NCBI GenBank assembly: GCA_913775305.1
Contig: CAJYIY010000061.1
Location: 1-37,940, forward strand
Direction: 5' to 3'
Source of the DNA: an uncultured Erwinia sp.
Lineage (GTDB): Bacteria; Pseudomonadota; Gammaproteobacteria; Enterobacterales; Enterobacteriaceae
DNA length: 37,940 nt
Below the pieces are notes generated by a model, which was not told the DNA's origin, made no database searches, and saw only the letters and a program-made list of their open reading frames with translations. Made by a program: the position numbers and the translations under genes. This document shows, in pieces, positions 18,390 to 27,729 of the stretch; position 1 is the stretch's first letter, and the number at the start of each line of letters is the position of its first letter.

Positions 18390-19286
18390 ATGAGCTATTT
18401 GGTTCAACTACGCAGTTTTCTGGATGTCTATCGTTCAGGATCGATATCCAAAGCCGCACACAGACTTGCGATCAGCCAACCAGCTGTTTCTTCTCACATT
18501 CATGCCCTTGAAGCACTGACCGGCTGCATGCTCTTCATTCGTCGTCCTTATGGAGTGATTCCCACTGCAGATGCAGATGAGTTAGCAAAAAAAATCAGTA
18601 ACAATCTTGACGTTTTGGAAAGTAATTTAACGTTAATACGTAACAGAAGGAAAAAAATCACGGGTGATGTGAGTATCATTGCTCCCGCTGAATTTCTTTG
18701 GGCAAATTCATCAAGATTGTTTTTTCCAATCGCCCACAGTGACTTGAGAGTAAAATTACTTACCGGAAACAGAGAGCAAATATACGCAAGCCTGAACGAT
18801 GGTGTTAGTCAGATTGCGATTACAACTTCACAACCCGATCCGCGCAAGTTCGGATATAAATCGATAGGAAAAGAAAAGCTTGTTATTATTGCATCTACAT
18901 TAATGTTGCCACTGTTCGAAGGTAAAGAAGTAACAGCGGATTTTCTAGAAAGCTTACCGATGATATCTTATGATGACCAACTGCCTTTGATTAGAGAGTT
19001 TTTTAAAAAAGTTTTTGGCGCCGAGTTAAAAACTCAGGCGTCAATCACTATTCCTGATTTGCGTATTATTGAAAAAATATTATGGGGGTACAGTGGATGG
19101 ACAATCATGCCGGAATATCTTTGTCGTGAAGCGATTTTGGCAGGTAAGGTGATACATATCGCAGTAAAAAGTCGCGTGCCAGAAAATGATATTTATCTTG
19201 TGTGGAATGAATCAGCTTTACGGTATCCGGGGGTGATTTATGTGAGGGACAAAATATTAGAGTCTGTTGGGGATGGGTTATACTAG
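18390..19286 (+). CDS. LysR-family transcriptional regulator
   Basis: A 298-residue LTTR. N-terminal winged helix-turn-helix: LRSFLDVYRSGSISKAAHRL followed by ISQPAVSSHIHALE (residues about 7-42), then the linker helix and a periplasmic-binding-like effector domain from about residue 90. Start ATG with AAAGGGA upstream. Divergent from the MFS exporter and convergent with the five-gene minus-strand operon; either may be its target. Ligand unknown. Confidence 0.92.
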   Translation: MSYLVQLRSFLDVYRSGSISKAAHRLAISQPAVSSHIHALEALTGCMLFIRRPYGVIPTADADELAKKISNNLDVLESNLTLIRNRRKKITGDVSIIAPAEFLWANSSRLFFPIAHSDLRVKLLTGNREQIYASLNDGVSQIAITTSQPDPRKFGYKSIGKEKLVIIASTLMLPLFEGKEVTADFLESLPMISYDDQLPLIREFFKKVFGAELKTQASITIPDLRIIEKILWGYSGWTIMPEYLCREAILAGKVIHIAVKSRVPENDIYLVWNESALRYPGVIYVRDKILESVGDGLY

Positions 19287-19292
19287 TTTGTA

Positions 19293-19316
19293 CGGCCTTT
19301 AAAAAAATAAAGGCCG
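19293..19316. terminator. Bidirectional terminator
   Basis: Stem CGGCCTTTA (19293-19301), A-rich loop, stem TAAAGGCCG (19308-19316), between the convergent LysR and deacetylase genes. The 3' flank (ATTT) is a short T-run, so it is moderately strong. Confidence 0.75.
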
Positions 19317-19322
19317 ATTTAA

Positions 19323-20204
19323 CTATTTTTTTCTTGGGTTGCGTTTTTTAAAATCATCAGCAATATCATTCAGCGTGAGGAATCGAACACCAGGATGACC
19401 TTTCATATGCGTCAGTAAACGCTCTAACATCATGAGTACATGCGGGCGTCCTGATACGTCAGGATGAATGGTGAAGGTAAAAATGCCATAGTCCATCTCA
19501 CGATACACCCAGTCAAATTGGTCTCTCCATAATTGTTCTATATGCCTTGGATTCATAAAGCCTTGACTGTTGGCTTTGGCCTTCATAAACATGAAAGGCG
19601 GAATGTCATCAACGGACCAGCTTGCTGGCAGTTCAATCAAATCTGTCTCTTCACCACGAACTAAAGGTTTCATCCATTCTTTGGGGCGCTTTGTATAATC
19701 AATTTTGGTCCAGCTATCTCCTTTACGTACAAAATAGGGTAAATGATCGTGATGCATAAGTGAATGGTCGTATTTGATACCGTTTTTAAGTAAGAGCTCA
19801 GTTGTCACCGGAGAAAACTCCCACCATGGTGCAACATAACCAGTCGGTTTTTTACCTGACAACTTTGTCACCATTTCAATACTGTGCTCTAAAACGATAC
19901 GCTCCTGTTCCGGTGTCATGGAAATAGGGTTTTCATGACTGTAATTGTGGATACCGATCTCATGGCCTGCATCTACAACCGCTTGCATCTGTTCAGGAAA
20001 AGTCTCAATGGAATGACCTGGAATGAACCACGTTGTCGGAATTTCGAATTTTTTAAACAGATTTAACAGTCTTGGTGTACCAACTTCTCCGGCAAACATG
20101 CCGCGTGAAATATCACTGGGTGAATCTTCGCCACCATAAGAGGAAAGCCAGCCTGCTACGGCATCCACGCCAACGCCAAAACCAACAAAGATTTCTTTTT
20201 TCAT
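19323..20204 (-). CDS. Polysaccharide deacetylase family protein (HP0310/PgdA-like)
   Basis: A 293-residue NodB-type (CE4-like) hydrolase of the HpPgdA/cyclic-imidase-like group. Characteristic start [20 protein letters not shown] (residues 11-30) with metal-ligand Asp14, then [12 protein letters not shown] (81-92) with His86 and His90, [11 protein letters not shown], and [11 protein letters not shown]. No signal peptide, so it is cytoplasmic. Family members act on N-acyl or imide bonds, including peptidoglycan N-acetylglucosamine in Helicobacter and cyclic imides or allantoin in relatives; the substrate cannot be told here. ATG at 20204 has AAGGA seven bases upstream; an in-frame start at 20252 lies inside the preceding gene. 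Last gene of the minus-strand operon, 25 bases after the DJ-1 gene. Confidence 0.88.
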   Translation of the reverse strand: MKKEIFVGFGVGVDAVAGWLSSYGGEDSPSDISRGMFAGEVGTPRLLNLFKKFEIPTTWFIPGHSIETFPEQMQAVVDAGHEIGIHNYSHENPISMTPEQERIVLEHSIEMVTKLSGKKPTGYVAPWWEFSPVTTELLLKNGIKYDHSLMHHDHLPYFVRKGDSWTKIDYTKRPKEWMKPLVRGEETDLIELPASWSVDDIPPFMFMKAKANSQGFMNPRHIEQLWRDQFDWVYREMDYGIFTFTIHPDVSGRPHVLMMLERLLTHMKGHPGVRFLTLNDIADDFKKRNPRKK

Positions 20205-20229
20205 TTTACAATCCTTAATTTCTCGATAG

Positions 20230-20955
20230 TTAGTGAGTCTTTGCTGCCTCAATTAATGCAGCTGAAACCAGCGCGCAAGATGCTGGATTTTGTCCGGTTA
20301 CAATTCTTCCGTGTGTTAAAACATAAGGCTTAAAGTTTTCAGTGCATTGATAAATGGCACCCAGTTTTCTGATCTCATTTTCCAGAACATAAGGTACGAT
20401 GCGATCGCAATTTACCGCAATCTCTTCACTAGCCGTAAAAGAGTTGATTCTTTTATCCTTTAATAAAGGCAAACCTTTAGCATCCCGCGCTTTCAGCAGG
20501 CCTGCTGTACCATGACAAATGCTTCCGATGATTGCTCCATTTTCGTAAGCTTTGCTAATGACACTGGCAAGGTCTTCCGACTGAGCAAAATCCCACATGG
20601 TTCCATGTCCGCCAGGAAGAAAAACGATCTTATAGTCGTCAGGATTGATTGAAGAAATAACGATCGAGTTTTTCACTTTGGCAACACTGGCTTTATCATC
20701 CAAAAAGCGTCTCACCGATGCCGGTAGTTCATCATCAGCTTTTAAACTTCCGGGATCTGCGGTCGCTGCACCACCCTGAATTGATGAAATGTCAATGGCA
20801 TATCCTGCATCTAATAATGTCCAATACGGTGTTGCGAGTTCTTCATAGTAAAATCCCGTCTTTTTTCCAGTATCACCCAGCTCTGTATGTGACGTGATGA
20901 TAAACAGAGCCTTTTTGAGTTCTTTTTTTTGGGTTTTTTCATTTTCTCTCCTCAA
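20230..20955 (-). CDS. DJ-1/PfpI (Hsp31-like) protein, start unclear
   Basis: An Hsp31/glyoxalase-III-like class I amidotransferase-fold protein. Nucleophile elbow [11 protein letters not shown] with Cys147-His148 (numbered from 20955), [10 protein letters not shown] (113-122), and the N-terminal [23 protein letters not shown] typical of the group. Relatives act as glyoxalases, deglycases or chaperones. In this frame the only starts are a TTG at 20955 with no ribosome site. A well-placed ATG (20942) with GAGGAG five bases upstream, overlapping the HAD stop as ATGA, is one frame away, with an A8 tract (20923-20930) between; a -1 slip there enters this frame. No assembly check is possible here. 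Confidence 0.8.
   Translation of the reverse strand: MRRENEKTQKKELKKALFIITSHTELGDTGKKTGFYYEELATPYWTLLDAGYAIDISSIQGGAATADPGSLKADDELPASVRRFLDDKASVAKVKNSIVISSINPDDYKIVFLPGGHGTMWDFAQSEDLASVISKAYENGAIIGSICHGTAGLLKARDAKGLPLLKDKRINSFTASEEIAVNCDRIVPYVLENEIRKLGAIYQCTENFKPYVLTHGRIVTGQNPASCALVSAALIEAAKTH
20923..20930 (-). other. A8 slippage tract at the start of the DJ-1 gene
   Basis: Eight A residues on the coding (minus) strand followed by G, forming A-AAA-AAG in the frame of the ATG at 20942. The frame of that ATG joins the DJ-1 frame only after a -1 shift (or one extra A). It could be a phase-variable or transcriptional-slippage switch, a programmed frameshift site, or a homopolymer error. Confidence 0.5.
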
Positions 20956-21682
20956 AATAAATAATCCTCCTAATCAAGTCATTTTTATAAACAGGGACTA
21001 TGTTCAGTTTTTTAGCATCATCTATCTGCTCTTCTGTATGAAAACCCCAAAAAGCCCAAAGCGAGTTTATATTCAAATTTCTGATGTCAATGACGTTGTT
21101 TATGTTGTCATCTATGTAGACCAGTTCTTTTTTTTCTCTATCCGCTTCAGTCTTAAGTTGGCTCAGTATTATCTCTTTATTGAGCATCCTTCCATGTATA
21201 TTCTTTGGAGGGATGTTGATATTTTTAATGTATAGTAGTTTTAATATTGACTCAGTGTCTTTACCAGATACGATCCTTATGTCAATATTTAACTTGATAA
21301 TATCTTGCAAGTTTATTAATTCTTTATGTAAACTTATCCAGTAAGAATTATATATCTCTCTGACTGCTGATCTGTATGATATGAAATTAGTTTTAAATTC
21401 TTCTCTTGTTGTTTCAGGAATGCTTTCGAATATCTCATTAAAGATTTTCATATCAATGATTTTTTCATTTTTATTGAAAAAAGCAACAATGAAATGGCCA
21501 TCATGACGAACAAAATTTCGCAGGTGAGTAAAGCTTTCCTTAAATTTAAGGGGTATACCCTGCAGTTTTTTTTCGCTAAAATCGCTGTGTTGATTTTTAT
21601 TAAATACATTCCATGTTACTAACATACATTCATTGATGCCATCCATGATGACACCATCAAAATCGATAGCTAATATCATCAC
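20939..21682 (-). CDS. HAD-superfamily hydrolase
   Basis: About 247 residues, very AT-rich. N-terminal AIDFDGVIMDG carries the HAD nucleophile and acid/base aspartates (Asp7, Asp9 from the GTG). A Ser/Lys motif occurs in IRIVSGKD and the acidic motif IV in LVYIDDN. Such proteins are usually phosphatases or phosphosugar mutases; next to a cupin with sugar-isomerase likeness a phosphosugar substrate is plausible but unproven. Start is either GTG 21682 or ATG 21679; the latter overlaps the upstream stop as TGATG. It overlaps the next gene at its 3' end (ATGA at 20939-20942). Confidence 0.75.
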   Translation of the reverse strand: MMILAIDFDGVIMDGINECMLVTWNVFNKNQHSDFSEKKLQGIPLKFKESFTHLRNFVRHDGHFIVAFFNKNEKIIDMKIFNEIFESIPETTREEFKTNFISYRSAVREIYNSYWISLHKELINLQDIIKLNIDIRIVSGKDTESILKLLYIKNINIPPKNIHGRMLNKEIILSQLKTEADREKKELVYIDDNINNVIDIRNLNINSLWAFWGFHTEEQIDDAKKLNIVPVYKNDLIRRIIYFEERK

Positions 21683-22257
21683 TTTATAACCAGAGGCTCA
21701 TCCAACACTTCACCTCTCTTCCAGCGTTCAACGGCCAGGAATGTTTCTCGCATGAACTTCCCGACTTCAGCGTAATATGAGCAGGTAATGATATTTTTAT
21801 CGACCACGACATCGCCTTCTATCACGTTTGCACCGGCGTTGACCATATCATCTTTTAACCCGACGTATGCGCAGGCAAGTTTTCCTCTCATAATATCTGA
21901 AGAAATCATGATCCATGGCCCGTGACACAATCCGGCAACGACCTTACCTTCTGATGCCATTGCCTTAACAAAATTTTTAACCCGGCTATCCTGTCGCACT
22001 CTGTCTGGCGCTTCATGACCACCAGTTAAAATTACCAGATCAAAATCTGCCACATTTAAATCGTTAAACGTGATATTAGGCTTTGAACGCTTGTCCATGG
22101 GAACTGAAATGCCATATTTACCCACTACCTTTTCGCCATTTTGGGTCGCAACCGATACATCATAATTTTGTTCGGTTGAACGATAATAAGTATATATGAT
22201 GTCGTGATCCTGAAAGCCTTGTGCAGTAATAATAACTACTTTTATTTTATCGGACAT
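21679..22257 (-). CDS. DJ-1/PfpI family protein
   Basis: 192-residue PfpI/YhbO-type protein. Nucleophile elbow VAGLCHGPWIM with Cys111-His112, and LTGGHEAPDRVRQD (78-90), which carries the Asp-containing loop typical of the PfpI group. Relatives are described as intracellular protease-like, glyoxalase or deglycase enzymes. It is clearly distinct from the other DJ-1 member of the same operon. ATG start at 22257, 35 bases after the cupin gene; translational coupling to the HAD gene at the 3' end. Confidence 0.88.
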   Translation of the reverse strand: MSDKIKVVIITAQGFQDHDIIYTYYRSTEQNYDVSVATQNGEKVVGKYGISVPMDKRSKPNITFNDLNVADFDLVILTGGHEAPDRVRQDSRVKNFVKAMASEGKVVAGLCHGPWIMISSDIMRGKLACAYVGLKDDMVNAGANVIEGDVVVDKNIITCSYYAEVGKFMRETFLAVERWKRGEVLDEPLVIK

Positions 22258-22292
22258 TGCTTTTCCTTATTGATGGTTTATATTCTTATGGA

Positions 22293-23015
22293 TTAATAAT
22301 CCGAAATCATGAATGTCTTTTTGCCAATAAATTCTTTCAGGGCATTATCTTTGTGATTTGATATTCTAATCTCTCCTGGTTTGTGATCGACCCTGTTAAT
22401 GCCGATGATGAATCTTATTTTTTTATCCAATAGTTCTTTTTGGGTAAAATGGCCGGTGGAAAACTTAAAATCTTTGGTTAAATCTTCAGAGCGCATAAAT
22501 GATCCAGCATCAATCTCTTTCAGATTTACCAGAGAGTCATCCGACACTGATTTTTTCTCATAGGAAGTGTTCTCCCTACCGTAGTTATCACTGAGTCTTA
22601 TTAAGTCATATTTGTTTCTTGGGTTTTCAATCTCAATTAATTGTAGCTCCTGGTCGACTGATGAAACTGTCTGATGATAAATACCTTTTGTTATATAAAC
22701 ATTGCTTCCCTGAGTTAAGTTATGCATTTCTCCATTCAGGAACCTTGTTTCGCCACTTCCAGACAAACAAATTAATACGGTATCTTTATTGGCATGGCAG
22801 TGCATAGATGTGCTTTGGGATGTTTTTATATGCAATCTCCAGATGTCAAAGGTATCATCACAATAGACCCTGTATTCAAACCCCCATGGCTTTTCGATTA
22901 ATTCATTCAGATGAACGTCTTTATCAAATATTTGAAACTTTCTCTCGCTGTCGGTAGTGGTTGAAGTTGTGCTCTCAACATGATTTCTGTCTGTTGTGTG
23001 TATTTTTTTATTCAT
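22293..23015 (-). CDS. Cupin-domain protein (sugar isomerase-like)
   Basis: 240 residues. A cupin domain around residues 40-130, with metal-ligand histidines in SMHCHANKDTV (His72, His74) and KGIYHQTV (His114). It opens with EKPWGFEYRVY, which resembles the cupin domains of mannose-6-phosphate isomerase/GDP-mannose pyrophosphorylase proteins. A second, unrecognised alpha/beta segment follows (about 160-240). First gene of the operon; start ATG with AAGGGAAG upstream. Function not identified; binding of a small sugar or sugar-nucleotide is a guess. Confidence 0.78.
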   Translation of the reverse strand: MNKKIHTTDRNHVESTTSTTTDSERKFQIFDKDVHLNELIEKPWGFEYRVYCDDTFDIWRLHIKTSQSTSMHCHANKDTVLICLSGSGETRFLNGEMHNLTQGSNVYITKGIYHQTVSSVDQELQLIEIENPRNKYDLIRLSDNYGRENTSYEKKSVSDDSLVNLKEIDAGSFMRSEDLTKDFKFSTGHFTQKELLDKKIRFIIGINRVDHKPGEIRISNHKDNALKEFIGKKTFMISDY

Positions 23016-23175
23016 ATCACTTCCCTTTTGAATGGTGGTTCAGGGTAAATGTGTTTTTATTTCCTGCTCTGATAATGAGGTTATAGTAATGAGTTGTGAA
23101 ATCAATTATCTTTCATAAGATATTATTTATATTATGTTGCCCTGAATTTCACTATGCCCCAGGGAAATGAGGCAC

Positions 23176-23194
23176 TAATAAACAGTGTTTATTA
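23176..23194. promoter_or_regulatory. 19-bp palindrome, possible operator
   Basis: Arms TAATAAAC and GTTTATTA separated by AGT, about 160 bases upstream of the cupin operon start. Perfect 8-bp dyad of operator size; the binding protein is unknown. Confidence 0.3.
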
Positions 23195-23231
23195 TTCCTG
23201 AGCTGAAAAAGAATTTTTTTGAAAGCAGGCC

Positions 23232-23255
23232 CCGGCATTTATCCGCCGGTTTTTT
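23232..23255 (+). terminator. Orphan Rho-independent terminator
   Basis: Stem CCGGC (23232-23236), loop ATTTATCC, stem GCCGG (23245-23249), T6 (23250-23255). No coding region precedes it on the plus strand, so it may end a small RNA or be left from a lost gene. Confidence 0.5.
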
Positions 23256-23702
23256 AGCAGAAAGAAGCGACGATGACAGGTGCAAGTATCAATGATGCCA
23301 GGCAGTCCTGTACGAGCAGGTACGAACCTGGATTGCTGCATGCATAGTTATTCCGACAACTTGTTTGTCAGCATAGCTTTCTGGGAGCTGGAAACAAGTG
23401 TGAACACGCCAACCCGAAAAGCCGTTCTGAAGCCGTATTCGCTGGTGAATGCCGGTGGGGTTGCTGGCTGGCAGCAGAAGAAATAACTCGCTTTTGCATT
23501 TCCTGGTGGGACTGCTGTAGCAATAGATAATAGTGTTACCGATAATCTGTTATTGACAGAATTCCGGTGCGCTCCAGGCGTGCAGGGGGGAAGTCCAGAT
23601 CTGTTCAAAAAACGGGGCTGAAACAGCCTGCCTGATGAACAGCGTCATAAGTTAACAACTCAACGCTGTGAATTGATGCCTCAACGCCGTCGGTCATCTG
23701 TC

Positions 23703-23726
23703 AAAAAAAAGCGGCCCTCAGGCCGC
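23703..23726 (-). terminator. speED terminator
   Basis: On the minus strand: stem GCGGCC, loop TGAG, stem GGCCGC (plus coordinates 23711-23726), followed by a run of eight T (23703-23710). It lies 31 bases past the speD stop. Confidence 0.9.
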
Positions 23727-23757
23727 TGATTTGCGCTTTTAACACGTCCAGTATCAA

Positions 23758-24567
23758 TTACTGCGTCTTTAATCCCACCGACGGAATATTGCGTCCGTAG
23801 TAAATTTCGCGCATCTCCTTCCACAGCAGATCGGTGATCCGCTTATGCTCCTGCGGGCTGAGATCGTTGGGTTTGGTGTTAAACAGATAGTGACGAAGAT
23901 CGAAATCCTTCAGTAACATCTTGGTGTGGAAGATGTTTTCCTGATAGACGTTCACATCGACCATATCGTACATCGCCTTCATATCCTCAGACATAAAGTT
24001 CTGAATCGAATTAATTTCGTGGTCGATAAAGTGTTTCACCCCATTCACGTCGCGGGTGAAGCCGCGCACGCGATAGTCGATGGTGACAATGTCGGATTCC
24101 AGCTGGTGGATCAGGTAGTTCAGCGCTTTCAGCGGCGAAATGACCCCGCAGGTTGACACTTCGATATCGGCGCGGAAGGTACACAGGCCGCCTTCCGGAT
24201 GGCTTTCCGGATAGGTATGGACACAGATATGGCTCTTGTCCAGATGGGCCACGACCGAATTCGGCAGCGGGCCGGGATGCTCAGAGGTATCAATGTCGCG
24301 CGGATCGACCGGTTCTTCGCTGACCAGGATCGTCACGCTGGCACCCTGAGGCTCATAGTCCTGGCGGGCAATATTCAGCACGTTAGCGCCGATGATCGAA
24401 CAGGTTTCGCTGAGGATCTCCGTCAGGCGGTTGGCGTTGTACTGCTCATCAATGTACGCAATATATCCGTCGCGCTCAGCCTCTGTGTTCGCGTAGCAGA
24501 TATCGTAGATACAAAAACTCAGGCTTTTCGTCAGATTATTGAAGCCATGCAGTTTAAGCTTTTGCAA
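23758..24567 (-). CDS. speD: S-adenosylmethionine decarboxylase proenzyme
   Basis: Makes decarboxylated SAM, the aminopropyl donor for spermidine synthesis. The 269-residue product closely matches E. coli SpeD (264 residues) with a slightly longer C-terminus. The autocatalytic cleavage site is intact: [10 protein letters not shown], with cleavage expected between Lys111 and Ser112 to create the pyruvoyl cofactor. TTG start at 24567 with AAGGGGGTG seven bases upstream. It is 27 bases downstream of speE in the same operon, as in E. coli speED. Confidence 0.97.
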   Translation of the reverse strand: MQKLKLHGFNNLTKSLSFCIYDICYANTEAERDGYIAYIDEQYNANRLTEILSETCSIIGANVLNIARQDYEPQGASVTILVSEEPVDPRDIDTSEHPGPLPNSVVAHLDKSHICVHTYPESHPEGGLCTFRADIEVSTCGVISPLKALNYLIHQLESDIVTIDYRVRGFTRDVNGVKHFIDHEINSIQNFMSEDMKAMYDMVDVNVYQENIFHTKMLLKDFDLRHYLFNTKPNDLSPQEHKRITDLLWKEMREIYYGRNIPSVGLKTQ

Positions 24568-24594
24568 TTTCGTTCACCCCCTTAAAACGCGTGG

Positions 24595-25452
24595 TCAGTC
24601 AGCCAGCGCATTTAACAGATATTGTGGCAGGGCAAAGCTGCCCACGTGGATTGCCGGATTGTAATAGCGGCAGGTCAGCCCGGAGGCGGCAAAGCGCGAG
24701 GCGATCGTCGCTGCATCCAGCTGACGCAGCCCGGGATTGTCGCTGGCCCAGGCAAAGGTCATTATACCACCGTAGTAGGTCGGCACCGCCGCCTGGTAGA
24801 AGCTGACGTCCTTGAAGTAGTGGCCAAGCTTGCGGTGGCTGTTGACCGCCTCGTCCTGCTGCAGGAAGCAGACGCCATTCTGCGCCACGAAGATGCCGTT
24901 TTCATTCAGGCAGCGATGGCACCCCGCATAAAATTCCGAGGTGAACAGGCTCTCTCCTGGTCCAATCGGGTCGGTGCAGTCTGAGATAATCACGTCAAAC
25001 TTCTGATCGGTCTGCTTAACGAAGTTCACTCCGTCGTCAATCACCAGCGTGAAGCGCGGATCGTCATAGGCGCCCTGACTGTGGTTCGGCAGATACTGTT
25101 TGCAGAAGGTCACTACGCCGGCATCGATCTCCACCATGGTGATTTTTTTGATGTGCTGATGACGGCTCACTTCGCGCAGCATGGCTCCGTCGCCGCCGCC
25201 GATAATCAGCACGCTTTCAGCCGCGCCGTGAGCCAGCAGAGGAATATGGGTCATCATCTCATGATAAATAAACTCATCGCGCTCGGTGGTTTGTACCACG
25301 CCGTCCAGCGCCATAACGCGACCCAGCGCGGCATTTTCAAAGATGATCAGCTCCTGGTGCCCGGTCTGCTCCCGATACAGTACGTTATCGACAGAAAAAT
25401 ACTGTCCGAATCCGGCATGAAGGGTTTCATACCACATTTCTTTATCGGCCAT
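24595..25452 (-). CDS. speE: Spermidine synthase
   Basis: Aminopropyltransferase that makes spermidine from putrescine and decarboxylated SAM. 285 residues. Nucleotide-binding Gly-rich motif [13 protein letters not shown] (about 83-95) and the active-site stretch [15 protein letters not shown] (about 155-169) are intact; the N-terminal [11 protein letters not shown] is conserved with E. coli. ATG start with AGGAGA upstream. Forms the speE-speD operon. Confidence 0.97.
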   Translation of the reverse strand: MADKEMWYETLHAGFGQYFSVDNVLYREQTGHQELIIFENAALGRVMALDGVVQTTERDEFIYHEMMTHIPLLAHGAAESVLIIGGGDGAMLREVSRHQHIKKITMVEIDAGVVTFCKQYLPNHSQGAYDDPRFTLVIDDGVNFVKQTDQKFDVIISDCTDPIGPGESLFTSEFYAGCHRCLNENGIFVAQNGVCFLQQDEAVNSHRKLGHYFKDVSFYQAAVPTYYGGIMTFAWASDNPGLRQLDAATIASRFAASGLTCRYYNPAIHVGSFALPQYLLNALAD

Positions 25453-25560
25453 GTTGGGGTTTTCTCCTCATAACAGCCATGAAAAATGGGGGCAACAGAA
25501 TAGCGATTTCTGACCGTGGTTGCACGGTCAATTCACCAGCGGGAAGGGGACGGCGGACGA

Positions 25561-25908
25561 TTATCTGACGTAGGCAAGCAGGCTCAGGGAGTCACGGGCC
25601 AGGGATTTGCATTTGGTATCGTTTGGAATGGCGATGCCACTCAGATCGCGGTAGCTGTCTTCACCCAGCGATTTCATATTGAAACTGTTGTAATTGCTGA
25701 GATCCCAGCGATTTTGCTGCGCATAAAACATCAGTGCGCGCCGAACCTGTCCGTCCGGGAGATCCTGATAGCCACAATCATTTTTCAGATACACAAATAC
25801 GGCGGTTAAGTCGGCCAAATCTTCTGCTTCCGATTCGCTCAGGGCGAAGCTGGTAGAGGAGAAGCCAAAAAGCCCCAGCAGCAACAGAGCCTTGATGCTT
25901 TTCTTCAT
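25561..25908 (-). CDS. yacC: YacC family exported protein
   Basis: 115 residues, same length as E. coli YacC and strongly similar (SESEAEDLADLTAVFVYLKNDCGY and LGEDSYRDLSGI). A cleavable Sec signal peptide is evident: MKKSIKALLLLGLFGFSSTSFA, then LSESE; the mature part has two cysteines and is probably periplasmic. Resembles pilotin-like small proteins, but the function is unknown. Start at 25908 is chosen by matching E. coli length; an in-frame ATG at 25920 is possible. It sits between speE and cueO, as in E. coli. Confidence 0.93.
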   Translation of the reverse strand: MKKSIKALLLLGLFGFSSTSFALSESEAEDLADLTAVFVYLKNDCGYQDLPDGQVRRALMFYAQQNRWDLSNYNSFNMKSLGEDSYRDLSGIAIPNDTKCKSLARDSLSLLAYVR

Positions 25909-26021
25909 AGTTTTTCTCATTCGTGTGCAATGAGCAGACGTTAGCACAGTTCAGGCCGGGTGCCAGCCCCTTTTCCCTCAGAAAGCCCGCGATGTTCCGT
26001 TTTCGCATTTTTTATCGCGCC

Positions 26022-26052
26022 TTGACCTTCCTGCTGGGTAAGGGTTTATGCT
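26022..26052 (+). promoter_or_regulatory. CueR-type cueO promoter
   Basis: TTGACC (26022-26027), a 19-base spacer, then TATGCT (26047-26052). The long 19-base spacer is the hallmark of MerR-family promoters, and the spacer starts with CTTGACCTTCC and continues GGTAAGGGT, which resembles the CueR dyad of copA and cueO in E. coli. Copper-induced activation by CueR is therefore expected. Confidence 0.8.
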
Positions 26053-26088
26053 GCCTGTATTTTCGATATCTGACGAAAGGAAGGGATG

Positions 26089-27729
26089 ATGGAACGTCGC
26101 GATTTTTTAAAATTAAGCGCTGCGCTGGGTGCAGCCAGCGCCCTGCCACTGTGGAGTCGCTCACTGATGGCAGCTGAACAGCGCCCTTTGTTACCGGTTC
26201 CCGGACTGCTGCTTCCCGATGCGCGTGGGGAAATCAAACTCGTTGCGCAGCAGGGTACAAGCCGCTGGCGGGGAAAAGCGGTCCCCACCTGGGGTTACAA
26301 CGGGGGGCTGCTCGGCCCGGCGATCCAGCTGGAGCGCGATAAGCCAGTGCGCGTGAATATTTTCAATCGCCTGCCTGAAGCCACCACCGTTCACTGGCAT
26401 GGGCTGGAGATCCCGGGAGAGGTGGACGGCGGACCGCAGGCGAGGATCGAACCGGGACAGCAGCGCAGCGTCAGTTTTACCCCCGATCAGCCCGCCGCAA
26501 CCTGCTGGTTTCATCCTCATCAGCATGGACGTACTGGCTATCAGGTCGCGCAGGGCCTGGCGGGCCTGGTGCTGATAAACGACAGCGAAAGCGGCAAGCT
26601 GCAGCTGCCCGGACTGTGGGGTGTGGATGATATTCCACTGATCCTGCAGGATAAACGCCTGAGTGAGGATGGCAGCAGAATTGACTACCAGCTGGATATG
26701 ATGGACGCGGCGGTCGGCTGGTTTGGCGATACTCTGTTGACCAACGGTGCGATTTATCCGCAGCACGGCGTGCCTCGCGGCTGGCTGCGCCTGCGGCTGC
26801 TGAACGGCTGCAATGCCCGCTCGCTGAATCTCACCACCAGCGACAGCCGTCCAATGTACGTGATTGCCAGCGACGGTGGGCTGCTGGCGGAGCCGGTAAC
26901 ACTCAGCGAGCTGCCGATGATGCCGGGCGAACGTTTTGAGGTGCTGGTGGATACCTCCGACGGCAAGCCGTTCGACCTGCAAACGCTGCCGGTACGGCAG
27001 ACGGGTATGACATTGACGCCGTTCGACCAGCCGCTGCCGGTGTTATCGATCATCCCATTGCAGGTCATGGCCAGTGGAACTTTACCAGACAAACTGGTGA
27101 ATATGCCCGCCGTTGCCGTGCCGCAGAGCCCTGATACCCGCTTGCTACATCTGATGATGGATCCTGAACTGGATCACCGAGGTATGCAGGCCCTGATGGA
27201 TAAATACGGTCATGCCGCCATGGCGGGGATGAGCATGTCCGCGCACGGGATGAGTGAAACGGCAGGGACTCACTCCGCTTCACCATCAGGGGGCAAGATG
27301 CAGGGAATGGATCACGGCAGCATGGCAGGGATGGAGCATGGAAAGATGGCGGAAAAACAGACAAAGTCTGCCACACCCTTCGATTTCCATCAGGCAAACA
27401 AGATCAATGGCGCAGCGTTTGACATGGAAAAACCCGCGTTTGAGGCGAAGCAGGGCGTCTGGGAGAAGTGGACCATCTCCGGCGAGGGGGACATGATGAT
27501 GCATCCCTTCCACGTTCACGGTACCCAGTTTCGTATCCTGTCTGAAAACGGTAAACCACCGGCGGCGCACCGCAGCGGCTGGAAGGATATGGTACACGTG
27601 GAGGGTGGGCGCAGCGAAATCCTGGTGCGTTTTAATCACCAGGCCAATAAATCCAACGCTTATATGGCACACTGCCACCTGCTGGAGCATGAAGATACCG
27701 GCATGATGTTGGGTTTTACGGTGGCTTAG
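26089..27729 (+). CDS. cueO: Multicopper oxidase CueO (cuprous oxidase)
   Basis: Periplasmic laccase-like enzyme that oxidises Cu(I) to Cu(II) in copper detoxification. Tat signal [19 protein letters not shown] at the N-terminus. Four copper motifs: HWHG (near residue 103), WFHPHQHG (near 140), [10 protein letters not shown] (near 469) and [13 protein letters not shown] (near 527). A Met/His-rich insert at about 385-425, typical of CueO, forms the cuprous-binding cap ([25 protein letters not shown]). Two adjacent ATGs (26086, 26089); the second is chosen for spacing from AAGGAAGG. It is the last core gene before the CRISPR locus; in E. coli gcd follows here. Confidence 0.97.
   Translation: MERRDFLKLSAALGAASALPLWSRSLMAAEQRPLLPVPGLLLPDARGEIKLVAQQGTSRWRGKAVPTWGYNGGLLGPAIQLERDKPVRVNIFNRLPEATTVHWHGLEIPGEVDGGPQARIEPGQQRSVSFTPDQPAATCWFHPHQHGRTGYQVAQGLAGLVLINDSESGKLQLPGLWGVDDIPLILQDKRLSEDGSRIDYQLDMMDAAVGWFGDTLLTNGAIYPQHGVPRGWLRLRLLNGCNARSLNLTTSDSRPMYVIASDGGLLAEPVTLSELPMMPGERFEVLVDTSDGKPFDLQTLPVRQTGMTLTPFDQPLPVLSIIPLQVMASGTLPDKLVNMPAVAVPQSPDTRLLHLMMDPELDHRGMQALMDKYGHAAMAGMSMSAHGMSETAGTHSASPSGGKMQGMDHGSMAGMEHGKMAEKQTKSATPFDFHQANKINGAAFDMEKPAFEAKQGVWEKWTISGEGDMMMHPFHVHGTQFRILSENGKPPAAHRSGWKDMVHVEGGRSEILVRFNHQANKSNAYMAHCHLLEHEDTGMMLGFTVA

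Larger units (their letters stand above)
23016..23757. other. Junction region between accessory block 2 and speD
   Basis: 742 bases without a convincing gene. It should contain the promoter of the cupin operon (minus strand, AT-rich 23040-23160). A perfect palindrome TAATAAAC-AGT-GTTTATTA (23176-23194) may be an operator. A plus-strand terminator-like hairpin (23232-23255) has no gene upstream. The small frames 23280-23486 (plus) and 23348-23608 (minus) overlap and resemble nothing I know; they are probably decayed DNA. The speD terminator closes the region. Confidence 0.4.

Noticed and set aside
23280..23608. Overlapping small frames on both strands (23280-23486 and 23348-23608).
   Set aside because: No ribosome sites, no recognisable family, and each is the other's shadow.
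26986..27000. CTGCC-GGTAC-GGCAG, same stem as the CRISPR repeat, inside cueO.
   Set aside because: It lies in a conserved coding stretch (TLPVRQ) and codon use explains it. It also shows that the stem alone can occur by chance, which tempers the finding at 35818.
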